A stretch of DNA of 6,061 bases from Propionibacteriaceae bacterium (GTDB lineage: Bacteria > Actinomycetota > Actinomycetes > Propionibacteriales > Propionibacteriaceae), in assembly GCA_021323255.1 (NCBI GenBank), contig JAJTCL010000180.1:1-6061 (forward strand). Reading direction: 5' to 3'. The notes beneath the pieces were generated by a model. That model was given only the letters and a program-made list of their open reading frames with translations, had not been told where the DNA came from and did no database searches. Positions 5,018 through 6,061 of the stretch are shown piece after piece. Position 1 is the stretch's first letter. Every line of letters starts with the position of its first letter. The position numbers and the translations under genes are program-made.

Positions 5018-5987
5018 GATGGCGGCCTACGCGGTCCGGGCGGATTTGGAAGCGCCCTTGAACGCCCTGATCGTTGGGCACATCGAGCCTCCGGATGTGC
5101 CGTCGGGTTGGGTGCCCGTGCAGGTCAAGGCTGCCGCTCTCAATCACCATGACATCTGGTCGCTGCGCGGAGTTGGCCTTCCAGCCGACCGGCTCCCGAT
5201 GATCCTTGGTTGCGATGCTGCCGGAGTCACCGGCGACGGTCGAGAGGTGATCGTGCACGCCGTGATCAATGCCCCCGACTTCGCAGGTTCCGATGGGACA
5301 TATGACCCGGCACGCTCACTGCTCTCCGAGCGTTATCCGGGCACCTTCGCAACGCAGGTGCGGGTACCGGTTGCCAATCTGGTGGACAAGCCGCCCGAGC
5401 TGGGCTTTGCTGAGGCGGCCTGCCTGCCGACGGCCTGGCTCACGGCGTACCGAATGCTCTTCAGCCAATCAGGAGCCCGGCCAGGGGACACCGTGCTGAT
5501 CCAGGGCGCAGGCGGGGGAGTGTCCACCGCGCTTACCGCGCTCGGCCGGCAGGCCGGGATGCGCATCTGGGTCACATCCCGGGACGAGTCACGGGGGGCG
5601 CGAGCGGTCAGCGTTGGCGCACATCAGGCTTTCCCGATGGGCGCCCGGCTGCCGGAGCGGGTAGATGCGGTGATGGAGACTGTCGGTGCTGCCACCTGGT
5701 CACATTCGATCAATGCACTGAAGCCCGGCGGCACTCTGGTGATCTGTGGCGCCACATCTGGTGACCATCCGAGCAAGGCGGAACTGACCAAGATCTTTTT
5801 CAGACCGCTTCGGGTGCACGGCTCGACGATGGGCACCCGGGAGGAGTTGATCGCACTGAGCAAGATGCTGGTGACCACCGGCATCCGGCCGCACATCGAC
5901 CGTGTGCTGCCGCTGGCGGATGCCGCTGCCGGCTTCGCCGCGATGATCGCAGGTGATCATTTTGGCAAGATCATCTTTCAGCCGTGA
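5016..5987 (+). CDS. MDR-superfamily zinc-independent alcohol dehydrogenase / quinone oxidoreductase-like protein
   Basis: A 323-residue cytoplasmic NAD(P)H-dependent oxidoreductase of the medium-chain dehydrogenase/reductase superfamily; substrate unknown. The N-terminal GroES-like domain (about 1-125) has NHHDIW (43-48), GCDAAG (65-70) and the conserved G-T-F turn at 109-111. The Rossmann domain (about 126-260) has VLIQGAGGGVSTA (160-172) as the dinucleotide loop. SRD (188-190), at the end of the second strand, carries an Arg that would favour NADPH. The family's closing pattern, G-K-I-I at 317-320, is intact. The four-Cys structural-zinc lobe is absent and the usual catalytic-zinc Cys/His positions are not conserved (N43 replaces Cys, and GCDAAG replaces the GHE motif), so it should work without zinc, like quinone oxidoreductases. 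Two adjacent ATGs, at 5016 and 5019, both fit the AAGGTGAG ribosome site. It is divergent from galK with overlapping nominal starts, so its promoter must lie within the 5' part of the galK frame. Stop TGA. Confidence 0.93.
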   Translation: MMAAYAVRADLEAPLNALIVGHIEPPDVPSGWVPVQVKAAALNHHDIWSLRGVGLPADRLPMILGCDAAGVTGDGREVIVHAVINAPDFAGSDGTYDPARSLLSERYPGTFATQVRVPVANLVDKPPELGFAEAACLPTAWLTAYRMLFSQSGARPGDTVLIQGAGGGVSTALTALGRQAGMRIWVTSRDESRGARAVSVGAHQAFPMGARLPERVDAVMETVGAATWSHSINALKPGGTLVICGATSGDHPSKAELTKIFFRPLRVHGSTMGTREELIALSKMLVTTGIRPHIDRVLPLADAAAGFAAMIAGDHFGKIIFQP

Positions 5988-6061
5988 CCGGCCAAACTAG
6001 CCAGTGCTCTTCACCTAGAAAGTGGTCAGAGACAACACGGCTCTGGCCGATTTCCATGTTG
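5988..6061. other. 3' flank of the oxidoreductase gene, no gene seen
   Basis: These 74 bases carry no supportable gene. An imperfect stem, CTCT-T-CAC at 6007-6014 with GTG-GTC-AGAG at 6022-6031, could be a weak transcription stop, but no T-run follows. The complementary hexamers CGGCCA (5989-5994) and TGGCCG (6044-6049) are too far apart to read much into. Confidence 0.3.

Overview
The window comes from a high-GC Gram-positive bacterium (phylum Actinobacteria). The strongest evidence is a complete WhiB1/WblE-type WhiB protein, a family restricted to Actinobacteria and some of their phages. The GC-rich coding sequence, a GTG start and 4-bp stop/start overlaps fit this. I cannot name a genus from the sequence.

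Layout, left to right. Positions 25-276 (minus) encode the small iron-sulfur regulator WhiB1/WblE. A 230-bp divergent intergenic region (277-506) separates it from a short four-helix membrane protein of unknown function on the plus strand (507-905). That region carries a compact repeat/palindrome cluster at 377-417. Only 15 bp later, and converging on it, lies the end of a three-gene minus-strand ABC importer operon. In transcription order this is a substrate-binding lipoprotein (2737-3633), a HisM/GlnP-type permease (1766-2740) and a GlnQ-type ATPase (921-1769). Both junctions are start/stop overlaps (GTGA, then ATGA), so the subunits are probably translationally coupled. The 5' leader of this operon (3634-3802) contains several inverted repeats. 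Upstream of it, also on the minus strand, is a complete galactokinase gene (3803-5017 as the longest frame). Divergent from galK, a plus-strand MDR-superfamily oxidoreductase starts at 5016 or 5019. The last 74 bases hold no gene I can support.

How the genes fit together. The binding protein, permease and ATPase form one complete polar amino acid uptake system, with a single permease that probably acts as a homodimer. The galactokinase would feed galactose into the Leloir pathway, but neither galT nor galE is beside it. The oxidoreductase is a zinc-independent NAD(P)H-dependent enzyme of unknown substrate. WhiB1 and the small membrane protein share a divergent promoter region and could be co-regulated. 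No functional link between the three blocks is visible.

Overall this looks like ordinary chromosomal actinobacterial sequence. I see no mobile element, CRISPR array, RNA gene, toxin-antitoxin pair or defence system. The points most worth checking are the repeat/palindrome cluster upstream of whiB1, the colliding galK/oxidoreductase starts, and the structured leader of the ABC operon. No gene-free stretch exceeds 300 bases.
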